From contig CAIQGE010000025.1 in the NCBI GenBank assembly GCA_903871335.1, positions 124,001-188,000 of the forward strand: 64,000 nucleotides of DNA, given 5' to 3'. The stretch comes from an uncultured Actinomycetes bacterium (lineage in GTDB: Bacteria > Actinomycetota > Acidimicrobiia > Acidimicrobiales > RAAP-2). Both the position numbers and the translations under genes were made by a program. Below the pieces are notes generated by a model. That model was given only the letters and a program-made list of their open reading frames with translations. It was not told the origin of the DNA and did no database searches. Below, one piece after another: positions 1 through 8,974 of the stretch (position 1 is the first letter of the stretch; every line of letters begins with the position of its first letter).

Positions 1-443
1 CCCGCCGCGATCACGCCCGCGTTTTGGGCGCTCTCGACGCGGTTCACCAGTATCTGTAGCGATCGTCCCGACGCGACAGCTCCCTGCGGTGACGGGGTGA
101 AGTCGTCGAGTTGTTCCATGAACATCAAGCGGTAATAGGCGGGATGTTCGTGCGCAAAACGTCGATAGCTGCGCCCGCAGGCCACGAGGGCGTCGAGCGG
201 GGAGAGGGTTTCATCGACCTCCATCGCGGTGGATAAGCGATCAAAGCCCTCGGTCCACACAGCCTCGATGACACCAACTTTTCCGTCGAAGTGGTTATAG
301 ATGCCCATCGGAGCCACGCCCGCGCGGGTGGCGATGCCCCGCACGGTCAGGGCGCGGGAGCCTTGCTCGGCCAACAACTCGAGGGCGGCCGTGAGAATCT
401 TTCCCTCGAGTTCTCCAGACGCGGTGCGGGAGCGAGGGACCAT
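1..443 (-). CDS. TetR/AcrR family regulator (C-terminus cut by window edge)
   Basis: Reading the minus strand from ATG at 443 gives 147 residues with no stop before the edge. An N-terminal helix-turn-helix is visible (VRGIATRAGVAPMGIYNHF, about residues 33-51), the classic TetR recognition helix ending in YNHF. The C-terminal part contains YRLMFME, typical of ligand-binding domains in this family. It is transcribed away from the MFS exporter at 507, so it is probably that gene's local repressor. A -10 box ends six bases before the ATG, so the message is probably leaderless. Family is clear; the ligand is unknown. Confidence 0.9.
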   Translation of the reverse strand, partial: MVPRSRTASGELEGKILTAALELLAEQGSRALTVRGIATRAGVAPMGIYNHFDGKVGVIEAVWTEGFDRLSTAMEVDETLSPLDALVACGRSYRRFAHEHPAYYRLMFMEQLDDFTPSPQGAVASGRSLQILVNRVESAQNAGVIAA

Positions 444-449
444 AACGTT

Positions 450-455
450 AGCCTA
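450..455 (-). promoter_or_regulatory. -10 box for leaderless tetR transcript
   Basis: TAGGCT on the minus strand, six bases upstream of the regulator's ATG at 443, with no Shine-Dalgarno between. This spacing puts the transcription start on the start codon. The same hexamer at the same distance precedes fur, divIVA and aroC in this window. Confidence 0.6.
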
Positions 456-480
456 CTAAAGAACAATGTGCTATAGTTGT

Positions 481-493
481 AGAACACAGTTCT
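481..493. promoter_or_regulatory. Candidate TetR operator
   Basis: Inverted repeat AGAAC-ACA-GTTCT with perfect 5-bp arms, 14 bases before the TTG start of the exporter and just downstream of a TATAGT -10-like hexamer (472-477). A repressor bound here would block transcription initiation or early elongation of the exporter. TetR operators next to divergently transcribed exporters are common; binding is inferred. Confidence 0.45.
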
Positions 494-506
494 CTAAGGA
501 GTTGTC

Positions 507-2057
507 TTGAATACCATCCGGCACGAACGTAAGTACGTCATCCTCGCGGTGTTGTGCCTGTCTGTCTTCCTCGTCGTGGTGGACAACACCATTGTCAATG
601 TGGCGTTACCGTCGTTGTCGAAATCACTGGGCGCCTCGAATTCGGCGTTGCAATGGGTCGTCGACGGTTACTCGCTTCCCTTTGCGGGCCTCCTCCTCGC
701 CGGTGGTGGCCTGTCGGACCGGTGGGGCCGAAAGAGAACGATGCAGTTGGGACTTTTCTTCTTTGGCATCTTCTCGCTCTTCGCCGCGTTTTCGACCACC
801 ACGGGGCAGCTGATTACGTCGAGAGCTCTCATGGGCGTGGCCGCCGCGTTCATTTTTCCGGCGACACTGTCCATCCTGACGGTGACCTTTGAAGATGCGA
901 ACGAACGCGCACGCGCTCTAGGAATCTGGTCGGCGACGTCAGGCCTGGCCGTCGCGTTCGGCCCGATTACCGGTGGGGCCTTGATTACTCATTTTTGGTA
1001 CGGCTCCGTGTTCTTGATCAACGTGCCACTCGTTGCCATCACGCTCGTCGCGGGGTACTTATGGATCCCCGAATCACGTAATCCCTTCCAGCGATCCCTC
1101 GACCCAGTCGGTCTCGCACTGGGAACCGCCGGCATTACGACATTGGTTCTCGCCATCATCGAGGGTCCAAGTTGGGGATGGCGTAGTGCCACGACGCTGG
1201 GTCTCTTCACCCTGTCCCTCGTCCTGCTCGTGTCCTTCACCCGTTACGAACTGCGTCGCGAGGGGCCGCTCCTCGACGTTCGGGTCTTTAAGATCCCGGC
1301 GTTCTCGGCAGGTTCGGGAGCCATCGCGATGGCCTTCTTCGGTTTGTTCGGGTTCATCTTTCTGATGACCCAATACTTTCAGCTCGTGCGCGGCTACTCC
1401 GCGCTCTCGGCCGGAGTTCACACTCTTCCGTTCGCCATCACTACGGCGGTCTTGACACCCATCGGCGCAGTACTGGCTCTGCGGATCGGGGCCCGGTACG
1501 TCGTGAGCGCGGGCCTTCTCATCATGGGTCTCGGACTCTTCTGGGTCTCTCTGCAGAGTGACCACGCGGCGTACTGGGGGCCCATCATCTATTCCATGAT
1601 CGTTCTGGCCGTGGGCTTTTCACTGATCACGGCACCGTCCACGGCGGCGATCATGGGTTCACTGAGTCCTTCACAAATTGGTGCGGGTTCGGCCGTCAAC
1701 AACGTGACGCGGGAACTCGGAGGGACGATGGGTGTAGCCATCATCGGCTCGGTGTTTTCGTCTCTCTTCGGTCCGCAGATCATTGAAGCGTTCCGTGGTG
1801 TGCCGCTGAGTGCGTCGCAGCTCGCCACCGCACAATCCTCCATGCAAGCGGCTCTCGGTACGGTCGCTCACCTGCCAAGTCAGCTACAGCCAACGGTGTT
1901 GGCGGGTGTGACGCAGGCGTTCATGTCCGGCTTTCATCGCGGTTGCCTCGTGGCGGCGATTCTTCTCGCCCTGACGGGTCTCGTGACCTTCGCGTTCCTG
2001 CCGGGAAAGAAGGAGACCGATAAGGAGTTCTCCATGATGCAGGCGCTGGCGCACTAG
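507..2057 (+). CDS. MFS drug:H+ antiporter, DHA2 (EmrB/QacA) family
   Basis: A 516-residue integral membrane protein of the size expected for 14-helix DHA2 exporters. It starts LSVFLVVVDNTIVNVALP, the DHA2 helix-1 motif with an embedded Asp, followed by the loop 2-3 motif LSDRWGRKRT at about residues 69-78. The start is TTG at 507, chosen because AAGGAG sits at 496-500 and it is the first in-frame start after it. It is divergent from a TetR gene, so drug- or metabolite-induced efflux is likely. The substrate cannot be read from sequence. The CoA-transferase gene follows after 12 bases, so the two may be co-transcribed. Confidence 0.9.
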   Translation: MNTIRHERKYVILAVLCLSVFLVVVDNTIVNVALPSLSKSLGASNSALQWVVDGYSLPFAGLLLAGGGLSDRWGRKRTMQLGLFFFGIFSLFAAFSTTTGQLITSRALMGVAAAFIFPATLSILTVTFEDANERARALGIWSATSGLAVAFGPITGGALITHFWYGSVFLINVPLVAITLVAGYLWIPESRNPFQRSLDPVGLALGTAGITTLVLAIIEGPSWGWRSATTLGLFTLSLVLLVSFTRYELRREGPLLDVRVFKIPAFSAGSGAIAMAFFGLFGFIFLMTQYFQLVRGYSALSAGVHTLPFAITTAVLTPIGAVLALRIGARYVVSAGLLIMGLGLFWVSLQSDHAAYWGPIIYSMIVLAVGFSLITAPSTAAIMGSLSPSQIGAGSAVNNVTRELGGTMGVAIIGSVFSSLFGPQIIEAFRGVPLSASQLATAQSSMQAALGTVAHLPSQLQPTVLAGVTQAFMSGFHRGCLVAAILLALTGLVTFAFLPGKKETDKEFSMMQALAH

Positions 2058-2069
2058 CCTCGCCTCTGC

Positions 2070-3272
2070 GTGAGCAAGCACGAAACATCGTCGGACCAAG
2101 ATCCCCGTCGCGAGCAGCTGTGGCCGCTTCATGACACCAACGTCGGCACGGGGCTGCCTCTCGAGGGAATTCGTATCGTGGACTTCTCGCGCGTCCTGGC
2201 TGGACCCTTGTGCGCCATGGTGGCCGGAGACCTCGGGGCGGACGTCATCAAGGTCGAAGCGCCCGCGGGTGATCCGGTGCGATCCTTGGCTCCTCCTCGT
2301 TTCGGAGACGATGCCACCTATTACTTGGCCGTCAATCGACATCGGCGGAATATCACACTGGACTTACGAGATCCGAATGAGTATGCCGTCGCCGAGGAAT
2401 TGATATCAGTAGCGGACGCCGTCGTGGAGAATTTCTTGCCTTCGCAGAAGGTGTCGTTGCGCGTCGATGAATTGCGCGCGGCCCACCCGGACGTGGTGTG
2501 GGTGAGTGTGTCATCTGCGAGTTCTGGCGGTCCACTGGCGGACGAGCCCGCGTTCGATCTCTTGGCGCAAGCCCGCAGTGGTCTCATGGGCGTCACGGGT
2601 GATGCGGACGGTGAGCCACTGAAGGTGGGGGCACCCATTGCTGATGTCGTCACCGGACTTTATGCGGCGGTGGGTTTACTCGCCGGGCTCTTCGCGCGCG
2701 CGACGCAACGGCCCGGACGACAGTTTGAAGCGCCCCTCTTGGAGTCGGCGCTGAGCGCACTGATTAACCAGGCGCAGGGTTATCTGGCCACGGGCGTGAC
2801 CCCGCAACGTCTAGGAAATGATCATCCCAGTATCACGCCCTACGGCCCCGTACGCACCCGAGACGGTTTTCTTCTTCTCGCGGTTGGCACCGACGGTCAA
2901 TTTGCGCGACTGGTGGACGTCCTGAACGACGATGTCGTTCGATCACGGCAAGAGTGGTCGACTAATGATGGCCGGGTGCGCGATCGTGACGTCGTGCGAT
3001 CCGAACTCGACCGAGTCTTCGGTCGTGCCACTACCGACGAGTGGGTGGCGCGCCTCGCTGGTACGGGCGTGCCGTACGCGCCCATTCTGGACGTCGCGGG
3101 TGCGCTCGCTCAGCCGCAGGTGGCGGGTGGAGACCTGGTGGGCGAGACCGACGCGCCCGCGGGCCCCGTGCGGATGATCCGGTCGCCCCTGCTCATCGAC
3201 GGTGCGCGGCCACCACTGCGCCGAGGACCCCGACGACTCGGTGAAGACAACGATGAAATTCGTCGAACTTAG
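2070..3272 (+). CDS. CaiB/BaiF (class III) CoA-transferase
   Basis: A 400-residue protein of the formyl-CoA transferase/alpha-methylacyl-CoA racemase family, which moves CoA between carboxylic acids through an aspartyl-CoA intermediate. LEGIRIVDFSRVLAGP (31-46), DLGADVIKVEAP (54-65) and FDLLAQARSGLMGVTG (from 162) are family signatures. Asp163 in the last motif corresponds to the catalytic aspartate. GTG at 2070 is the start. Its stop codon overlaps the stop of the convergent nitroreductase by four bases (TTAG). Acyl specificity is unknown. Confidence 0.9.
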   Translation: MSKHETSSDQDPRREQLWPLHDTNVGTGLPLEGIRIVDFSRVLAGPLCAMVAGDLGADVIKVEAPAGDPVRSLAPPRFGDDATYYLAVNRHRRNITLDLRDPNEYAVAEELISVADAVVENFLPSQKVSLRVDELRAAHPDVVWVSVSSASSGGPLADEPAFDLLAQARSGLMGVTGDADGEPLKVGAPIADVVTGLYAAVGLLAGLFARATQRPGRQFEAPLLESALSALINQAQGYLATGVTPQRLGNDHPSITPYGPVRTRDGFLLLAVGTDGQFARLVDVLNDDVVRSRQEWSTNDGRVRDRDVVRSELDRVFGRATTDEWVARLAGTGVPYAPILDVAGALAQPQVAGGDLVGETDAPAGPVRMIRSPLLIDGARPPLRRGPRRLGEDNDEIRRT

Positions 3273-3952
3273 AGATCGAACGCCGGACCGTTGAAGCGGT
3301 CGCGCGTCGTGAACGCCGCGACGGGTCGTCGAGTGAGTTTTTGCAGCGTTCGAATGGGGTATCCCAGCGCGACGACCGCCGCGATCGCGTGATCGGCGGG
3401 AACGTCGAGAACGGCACGAACCTCAGGTTCGTTGCGCGTGGCCATGGTCGTCATGACACCACCGATGCCGCGCTCCCGAGCGGCGAGAAGAATTTGCCAG
3501 ACGAATGGATAGATCGACGCGCCGCCGGCAATGGTGTAGCGATCGAGGTCACGGTCGACGGCCGCGAGCGAGCCAATGTCCGCCGTAATGACCAACAAGC
3601 GTGGGGCTCGCTCCAAGGATTGTGCAAATTCGTGAAAATGAGAGGCCGCTTCCGCGTCCGAGCGCTTCGCCACTGCGACCCGACGGTCCTCCTCGCTCGC
3701 GAGCGGGGAAAAGGGGACTAATCCTGCGAGTAGGTGCGCAACGTAGTCGTACCAACCGTCGAGGTAGAGCTCCTGGAGGCGAGCGCGCAATTGCGGATCA
3801 TCGAGGACGATGACGTGCCACGCTTGGCGGTTTCCTCCACTCGGCGCAAAGCGAGCGTCATCCAAAATGGCAAACAGAGTGTCGTCGGAGATCGCGAGAT
3901 CTCGAAATTCACGAACAGCATTGGTCGTACGAAGGGCGTCGCGGAGTTCCAT
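3269..3952 (-). CDS. Nitroreductase family oxidoreductase
   Basis: A 227-residue FMN-dependent nitroreductase-fold protein. It has TTNAVREFRDLAISDD near the N-terminus, FAPSGGNRQAWHVIVLDD (FMN-phosphate and isoalloxazine contacts) and GGASIYPFVWQILLAARERGIGG in the second half, all typical of the family. The open frame extends upstream to 4018, but I place the start at ATG 3952. Homology begins there, the longer form would overlap the divergent VOC gene, and a -10 box lies six bases upstream. The electron acceptor is not identifiable. Confidence 0.85.
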   Translation of the reverse strand: MELRDALRTTNAVREFRDLAISDDTLFAILDDARFAPSGGNRQAWHVIVLDDPQLRARLQELYLDGWYDYVAHLLAGLVPFSPLASEEDRRVAVAKRSDAEAASHFHEFAQSLERAPRLLVITADIGSLAAVDRDLDRYTIAGGASIYPFVWQILLAARERGIGGVMTTMATRNEPEVRAVLDVPADHAIAAVVALGYPIRTLQKLTRRPVAAFTTRDRFNGPAFDL

Positions 3953-3958
3953 GGCGAC

Positions 3959-3964
3959 ACCGTA
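3959..3964 (-). promoter_or_regulatory. -10 box for leaderless nitroreductase transcript
   Basis: TACGGT on the minus strand, six bases before ATG 3952 with no ribosome-binding site between. It supports the shorter start. Confidence 0.5.
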
Positions 3965-3986
3965 GCGGTCTATGTCAAAGTGACGT

Positions 3987-4364
3987 GTGCATCGTTCTCG
4001 ACTCGCCACCATTTGCATCGACGTTCCCGCCGACGTGCGGGATGCGGAAGTGGCCTTCTGGTCGGGAGCCCTCGGGAGATCCGCACGGACGGGCGTTCAA
4101 TATCCCGAATACAGCGTTCTTGGTGGTGACGGTCACCTCAGCGTCCTCGTGCAGGCGTTGGGGGAGGGAGACGCCCGCATTCATCTCGACGTACACACCG
4201 ACGATGTCAACTCCGAAGTACGACGTTTGGAGAACCTCGGGGCGAAGGTCGTGACTCGGCATGATGACTGGGTGGTGCTGCGCGACCCCGCCGGCATGCT
4301 TCTTTGTGTTGTTCCCGTCGACGTCGACGACGTTGTCCTCGTCGATGCTCCTCAGTGGGATTAG
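3987..4364 (+). CDS. VOC-superfamily (glyoxalase-like) protein
   Basis: A 125-residue single-module vicinal oxygen chelate protein. The ending VVTRHDDWVVLRDPAGMLLCVVPVD is the classic beta-strand and DPxG turn of glyoxalase/bleomycin-resistance folds. HLDVHTDDV in the middle carries a probable metal-ligand or structural His. Metal ligands are only partly conserved, so the enzymatic role is open. Start GTG 3987; a GTG two bases upstream is in another frame. The stop overlaps the stop of the convergent ABC permease by four bases. Confidence 0.75.
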   Translation: MHRSRLATICIDVPADVRDAEVAFWSGALGRSARTGVQYPEYSVLGGDGHLSVLVQALGEGDARIHLDVHTDDVNSEVRRLENLGAKVVTRHDDWVVLRDPAGMLLCVVPVDVDDVVLVDAPQWD

Positions 4365-5143
4365 GCGTCGCGACGGTTGAAGAAGACGATTCCTAGCGAG
4401 ACGAGTCCGATGGCGTACAGCGCGAGAATGATCAAGCAGTTCCACGGCCCAAAAGTGTGGGCGTCTCTCGTCAAGGAAATCATTCCCTGAGACAGATTGC
4501 TCGGCATCCATCGCAAAATGGGCTCACCCCAACTCGACGGCAAGATGTTCAGCAAGATTGGTGCCACCAACAAGACGACGACGAACACGGCAATTGCCGC
4601 CGCGGTGCGTCGCAATAAGAGTCCGAGGCCAAAACCAAGGAGGGACAGCAGTACCAGTTCAACCCCGCCAAACGAGACTGCTCGCCACGTGGCGGCATTG
4701 CTGAGTGACGCCGTCGGCACGTTGTAGCTGGCTTCGATCATGTGTCCAATGAAGTACGACACGAACACCATGGCCTCGCCGACAATGAGCAACGTCACGA
4801 CCAGGACGACCACTTTCGAGATGATGAATTCGGTGCGCCGTGGAAACGCCGCGAGCGATGTGCGAATTGAGGTCGTGGCGTATTCGCCCGTCATGACAAT
4901 GGCGCCCATGACACCGACGACGAATTGCGCGAAGAAGAGTCCGGCGAGACTGGACGCGATGGGATCGTACGTGAGGTCGCCGCCGCGATCGGCGTAGTGC
5001 TTCGCGATGGCGAACGTGATCAGTGCGCCGAGTCCGACGGTGAGACTGATCAATGTAATCAAGCTGTAGATCGACGAGCGCAGCGATCGAAACTTGATCC
5101 ATTCGGCTTTCGTGCTCGAGGCGAGAGAGATAGACGAGCTCAC
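4361..5143 (-). CDS. ABC-2 type transporter permease
   Basis: A 260-residue membrane protein with about six predicted helices. The first follows a cytoplasmic AEWIKFRSLRSSIYSL segment, a hallmark of ABC-2 permeases. FVVGVMGAIVMTGEYATTSIRTSLAAFPRR is the coupling region seen in this family (E and R after the second helix). It starts with GTG overlapping the stop of the ATPase gene, so the two form a tight operon and a two-component exporter. Substrate unknown. Confidence 0.88.
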   Translation of the reverse strand: MSSSISLASSTKAEWIKFRSLRSSIYSLITLISLTVGLGALITFAIAKHYADRGGDLTYDPIASSLAGLFFAQFVVGVMGAIVMTGEYATTSIRTSLAAFPRRTEFIISKVVVLVVTLLIVGEAMVFVSYFIGHMIEASYNVPTASLSNAATWRAVSFGGVELVLLSLLGFGLGLLLRRTAAAIAVFVVVLLVAPILLNILPSSWGEPILRWMPSNLSQGMISLTRDAHTFGPWNCLIILALYAIGLVSLGIVFFNRRDA

Positions 5144-6063
5144 TTGGTTTCCTCCGTGGTGTGCTGGGAGCCGCTGTACTCGACGGAGTCCGCGGTCAAT
5201 TCCATGAATACGTCTTCGAGTGATGCGCGCTGGGGGGTGAGTTCATGAAGCGCAATGTTGTTCTCGTGCGCAACGTCGCCTACTTGCTCTGAGGTGGCAC
5301 CACCGATCGTTAGCGACGTTTCGTTATCGGCAGTGACCTGGAAACCGGCTTGGCGTAGGGCGGCGCCGAGGGCATCAGCCTGTGGGCTTCGCACCAGGAC
5401 CGAACCAACCGCTGATTCGGTGAGATCGGTGATCTTGCCCTGTCGAATGAGTTTCCCTCGGCCGATCACGATGACGTCGTCGGCCGTGAGGGCCATTTCG
5501 CTCATCAAGTGTGAGCTGACGAAGACGGTGCGGCCTTCGCTCGCGAGTCCGCGGAAGAATTCACGAACCCAACGAATTCCCTCGGGGTCGAGACCATTGA
5601 CCGGTTCATCAAAAAGAAGGATTTGAGGATCTCCGAGAAGCGCTCCCGCAATGCCGAGGCGTTGCCCCATGCCCAATGAGAAGTCGCCCGCCCGCTTGCG
5701 AGCAACCTTGCTCAGGCCGACGATGTCGAGCACCTCGTCCACGCGCTTCTTGGGAATGTTGTTCGTCGCGGCGAGTGAAAGTAGGTGGTTGCGAGCACTT
5801 CGTCCGGGGTGCAACGCCTTGGCGTCAATGAGGGCACCCACTTCTCGCAGAGGGAATTTCAGGTCGGCGTAATTCTTGCCGTCAATCGTCACCGAACCAC
5901 TGGTCGGACGGTCGAGTCCCAGAATCATCCGCATCGTGGTCGACTTTCCTGAACCGTTCGGTCCCAGGAAGCCCGTCACGACGCCCGGTTGGATGTCGAC
6001 TGTGAGATCGTTTACCGCGACGACGTTGTCGTAGCGCTTCGTCAAGTTCTTGAGCTGTATCAC
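5140..6063 (-). CDS. ABC transporter ATP-binding protein
   Basis: A 307-residue ATPase with Walker A GPNGSGKST (34-42), signature FSLGMGQR, Walker B ILLFDEP followed by NGLDPEG, and the switch SSHLMSEM. The C-terminal 90 residues form the small extra domain usual in ABC-2 (CcmA/drug-export) ATPases. The start GTG 6063 has GAGGAGA about six bases upstream. It is the partner of the permease whose start codon overlaps this gene's stop. Export of a lipid, antibiotic or peptide is typical for the family; specificity cannot be told. Confidence 0.93.
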   Translation of the reverse strand: MIQLKNLTKRYDNVVAVNDLTVDIQPGVVTGFLGPNGSGKSTTMRMILGLDRPTSGSVTIDGKNYADLKFPLREVGALIDAKALHPGRSARNHLLSLAATNNIPKKRVDEVLDIVGLSKVARKRAGDFSLGMGQRLGIAGALLGDPQILLFDEPVNGLDPEGIRWVREFFRGLASEGRTVFVSSHLMSEMALTADDVIVIGRGKLIRQGKITDLTESAVGSVLVRSPQADALGAALRQAGFQVTADNETSLTIGGATSEQVGDVAHENNIALHELTPQRASLEDVFMELTADSVEYSGSQHTTEETK

Positions 6064-6129
6064 GCGTATCTCCTCGATGAATGTCTACCAGTCGTAGAGC
6101 GATGTTCAATCGGGAGAACTAAGAATGCA

Positions 6130-6576
6130 CTAAGAGTGCAGTTCCGCGTCGCGGCACGATCCGCACACGCCCGAGATGGCGAGATGGTGTCGGTCCACGT
6201 CGAAGTCGAAATCTCGTCGCACGGCGTGCACGAGTGGTTCAAACAGCGTCGAGGGAACCTCGAGCGTCACGCCACATCGTGAACACAGTAAGTGTCCATG
6301 GACGGGGCCGGCGAGGTGGTACACGGCCGCGGCGCGACCGAGATGAGCGTGCACGACGATTCCGAGCTGCTCGAGTTCTTCGAGATTGCGGTAAATCGTT
6401 GATGGACTGGCTTCGGGCGCATGGATTTGGACGGCGGCGGTGAGGGCTTCAGCGGTGACGTGCTCGCGCGTCTCCACGAGCGCCTGCACGAGGGCGCGTT
6501 TCGTCGCCGTTATGCGGCCTCCCGAGGTCCGCAGCGTGGCGAGAATGTCGTCAATGCTCCACGTTTCCTCACCCAT
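6130..6576 (-). CDS. Fur-family metalloregulator
   Basis: A 148-residue protein with an N-terminal winged helix (TKRALVQAL ... SPSTIYRNLEELEQLGIV) and a C-terminal metal and dimerisation domain. HGHLLCSRCG and VCGSC form the structural CxxC pairs that hold Zn. Sensor-site His residues lie in VVHAHLGRAAAVYHL and DRHHLAISG. It could be Fur, Zur or a related regulator; the sensed metal is not decidable. It stands alone, with a -10 box six bases before its ATG. Confidence 0.88.
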   Translation of the reverse strand: MGEETWSIDDILATLRTSGGRITATKRALVQALVETREHVTAEALTAAVQIHAPEASPSTIYRNLEELEQLGIVVHAHLGRAAAVYHLAGPVHGHLLCSRCGVTLEVPSTLFEPLVHAVRRDFDFDVDRHHLAISGVCGSCRDAELHS

Positions 6577-6582
6577 GGACTC

Positions 6583-6588
6583 AGCCTA
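6583..6588 (-). promoter_or_regulatory. -10 box for leaderless fur-like transcript
   Basis: TAGGCT on the minus strand, six bases upstream of ATG 6576; no Shine-Dalgarno fits in the gap. Confidence 0.55.
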
Positions 6589-6690
6589 CGTTTCGCCCAC
6601 TGCCGCTTCGGGCTTTCATGAGACGCCCGGGTGGCTTGCACCACGAGCGACCCCGAAGCGGGTGGGGATTCCCCGGGGCGTGATCTCCCT

Positions 6691-7662
6691 CTAGCTGTTG
6701 TCGAGGGACCGAAAGCGGTGAAGAGTCCTTCGTGCTTCATCCATCATCGAGGCCACGATGTCCCCCGCGGGCACGAGCGAGTCAATTCCTCCGACGGCCT
6801 GACCAGCGGGGTAGCCCTCTCGTTCCGGATCAACACCCTCTGTTCTCTCGTCGCCACCCAAGTGGAATGTGCCATCGGAAAGTGATGTGCCGAGTTGCTC
6901 GGGAAAGGGCTGCAACAACGAGGGGTCCTTCTCGTACCTCTCCGTCGTGAGGTTCTTAAGCACACGCATCGTCTTGCCAGAAAAGGCTCGCGAGACCACG
7001 GTGCCATCTTCTCGGGAATGCAGGATTCGCTCTTTGTAGCCGGGTAGGCCTCGGGCTTCCGGTGTCGCGATGAAGCGAGTTCCGACCCAAATACCATCAG
7101 CGCCTAACGCCAAGGCCGCCGCGAGTCCGCGACCGTCAAAAATGCCGCCCGCGGCCACGACGGGAATTGATTCGCCCACGGCGTCGACAATCATCGGCAC
7201 GAGCGGAAATGTCGCCACCGTTCCCGTATGGCCCCCCGCCTCGGTACCTTGCGCGACGACCAAGTCGCACCCGGCATCGAGCGCGGCGCGAGCGTGATCG
7301 ACTTTTCCGCACATCGAGACGACGACCACGTTGTGAGCGTGACAGAGGTCCACTACCGCACGAGGCACGCCGAGGCCCGCCACGAAAGCCGAGGCGCCGC
7401 CCTCGATGATGATCTCGACGTTGCGCACCATGTCGCCGGGAAAGGCGGTCAAGAGATCAACACCAAATGGTCGATCGGTCAATTCTCGCGTGGCGGCGAT
7501 TTCGGCCGCCATGTGCTCGCTGGACATAGTCGACGCGCCGAGGGTCCCAAAGCCGCCAGCGTTCGAGACAGCGGCAGCTAGGGCCGAATACGAGACACCT
7601 CCCATGCCCGCCAACATGATCGGGTACTCAATATTCAACAATTCGGTCAAGCGAGTCTTCAC
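6691..7662 (-). CDS. Nitronate monooxygenase-like FMN oxidoreductase
   Basis: A 323-residue TIM-barrel flavoprotein of the NMO/2-nitropropane dioxygenase family. Visible motifs are IMLAGMGGVSYSALAAAVSNAGGFG at the N-terminus, AQGTEAGGHTG in the centre (with the active-site His of the AGGH motif), and PVVAAGGIFDGRGLAAALALGADGIWVGTRF, the FMN phosphate-binding half. The start GTG 7662 is preceded by AAAGGAG. It could oxidise alkyl nitronates, but related proteins are enoyl reductases. It lies 18 bases downstream of nhaA, so co-transcription with it is possible. Confidence 0.88.
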   Translation of the reverse strand: MKTRLTELLNIEYPIMLAGMGGVSYSALAAAVSNAGGFGTLGASTMSSEHMAAEIAATRELTDRPFGVDLLTAFPGDMVRNVEIIIEGGASAFVAGLGVPRAVVDLCHAHNVVVVSMCGKVDHARAALDAGCDLVVAQGTEAGGHTGTVATFPLVPMIVDAVGESIPVVAAGGIFDGRGLAAALALGADGIWVGTRFIATPEARGLPGYKERILHSREDGTVVSRAFSGKTMRVLKNLTTERYEKDPSLLQPFPEQLGTSLSDGTFHLGGDERTEGVDPEREGYPAGQAVGGIDSLVPAGDIVASMMDEARRTLHRFRSLDNS

Positions 7663-7680
7663 GTCTGCTCCTTTGGGTGG

Positions 7681-8868
7681 TTACTGAACGGTAGATCGAT
7701 AAATCGCTCGGCGGAGCAAAACAACTCCGAGGGCGGCGGCCAACACCGAGGCGATGAGAAGGCCCACGGTGATGGATGATGACGCGACTGATCCGTAGCC
7801 GAAGACCGAACTCGCGAATAGCAGGGGCACCGTGAAGCCAATGGCGCAGAGCAGCGACGATGCCGCGACCATGGGCAGAGTGACGTCAGCGGGCAATTTG
7901 AGTCCCAGCCACTGACCGAGGGCGGTCGCTCCGGTAATGCCGAACGATTTCCCGACCAGTCGTGCGAGCACAACCGCCCCGATGAGTTCGAGAACTTTCG
8001 GGTCAGTCGACAATGTGTCCCAGACAACACCGCACGCGCCAAGAGCGAAGAGGGGCAGGACGAGGCCATTCGACCACGGAACGATCGCGTGTTCAAGACG
8101 GTCGCCCGGGGAGTGTCGCCCGAAGGGGACGAGCACACCCACGAATGCTCCCGAGAGGGCTGGCTCAATATGCGCCAACGTGAAGAACACCCAGACCACG
8201 ACGAGACCGACGACGTAGACCGCGAGAGGGTAGTGACGTCCGCGCCACGCCAGGAGCGCGAGCGTGACGACGGCACCTATGAGCCACGCAGGTTCCGCGT
8301 GATGATGGCTGACGAGCGCGAGGATGATGACCGCGAAGACGTCGTCCGCGATCGCCAGCGTTAGAAGAAAGACGCGTAATCCGCTAGGGACTCGTCGACC
8401 GACGAGAGCGAGGGCTCCCAAAGTGAAGGCAATATCCGTCGCCATGGGGACACCCCACCCGCGCTCGATCTGCGAGTTTCCGAAGGCCACACCCACGACG
8501 TCAAAGATGAGGGCGGTGGCCAGCATTCCGCCGATGGCCGCCACGACGGGCAAAGCGGCGTGTTGGCGATCCTGCAGCACGCCCGTTCGAATTTCCCGAG
8601 ACAGTTCGAGTCCCACGACGAAAAAGAACACGGTCATCAAGCCATTTATGGTCATCAGGTACGTCGAATTGAGATCGAATCGTTCCAGTATCGGTGCCGC
8701 CCACGTTGCGTGCAGGATGCGCTGATAACTCCCCGATGCGACCAGTGACCACAGCACGGCGAACACCGCACCCAGACCCACTGTCGCGCCGGCCGCGTAC
8801 TCGTGTCGCAGCAACGTCGACAAGCGCCCGAGAACGGACGTGGAAGGCGGAGTGGAGCGCGGGGACAC
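7681..8868 (-). CDS. nhaA: Na+/H+ antiporter NhaA
   Basis: A 395-residue inner-membrane antiporter, close to the family's usual 390. TDIAFTLGALALVG (from residue 144) and LAIADDVFAVI (from 171) carry the acidic transport residues Asp145 and Asp175/Asp176, equivalent to E. coli D133 and D163/D164. NGLMTVFFFVVGLELSREI is also diagnostic. It exports sodium or lithium in exchange for protons for pH and salt homeostasis. The start is GTG 8868, with TAGCCT nine bases upstream as a possible -10. Confidence 0.93.
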   Translation of the reverse strand: MSPRSTPPSTSVLGRLSTLLRHEYAAGATVGLGAVFAVLWSLVASGSYQRILHATWAAPILERFDLNSTYLMTINGLMTVFFFVVGLELSREIRTGVLQDRQHAALPVVAAIGGMLATALIFDVVGVAFGNSQIERGWGVPMATDIAFTLGALALVGRRVPSGLRVFLLTLAIADDVFAVIILALVSHHHAEPAWLIGAVVTLALLAWRGRHYPLAVYVVGLVVVWVFFTLAHIEPALSGAFVGVLVPFGRHSPGDRLEHAIVPWSNGLVLPLFALGACGVVWDTLSTDPKVLELIGAVVLARLVGKSFGITGATALGQWLGLKLPADVTLPMVAASSLLCAIGFTVPLLFASSVFGYGSVASSSITVGLLIASVLAAALGVVLLRRAIYRSTVQ

Positions 8869-8929
8869 GGTGAGAGAAGGCTACCGAGCGAACCGGCGAC
8901 GCGGTGGCGACCGTTCAGCGGGTGGTGGG

Positions 8930-8935
8930 TAGAAT
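8930..8935 (+). promoter_or_regulatory. -10 box upstream of second MFS exporter
   Basis: TAGAAT, a close match to TATAAT, with no convincing -35. Initiation here would give a leader of roughly 110 bases before the GTG at 9055, unusually long for this window, and the leader contains the UUCG hairpin at 8975-8995. Confidence 0.4.
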
Positions 8936-8974
8936 AGTGAACGTCCCCCGTACTGCGAATGCAGCACTGTGCCT

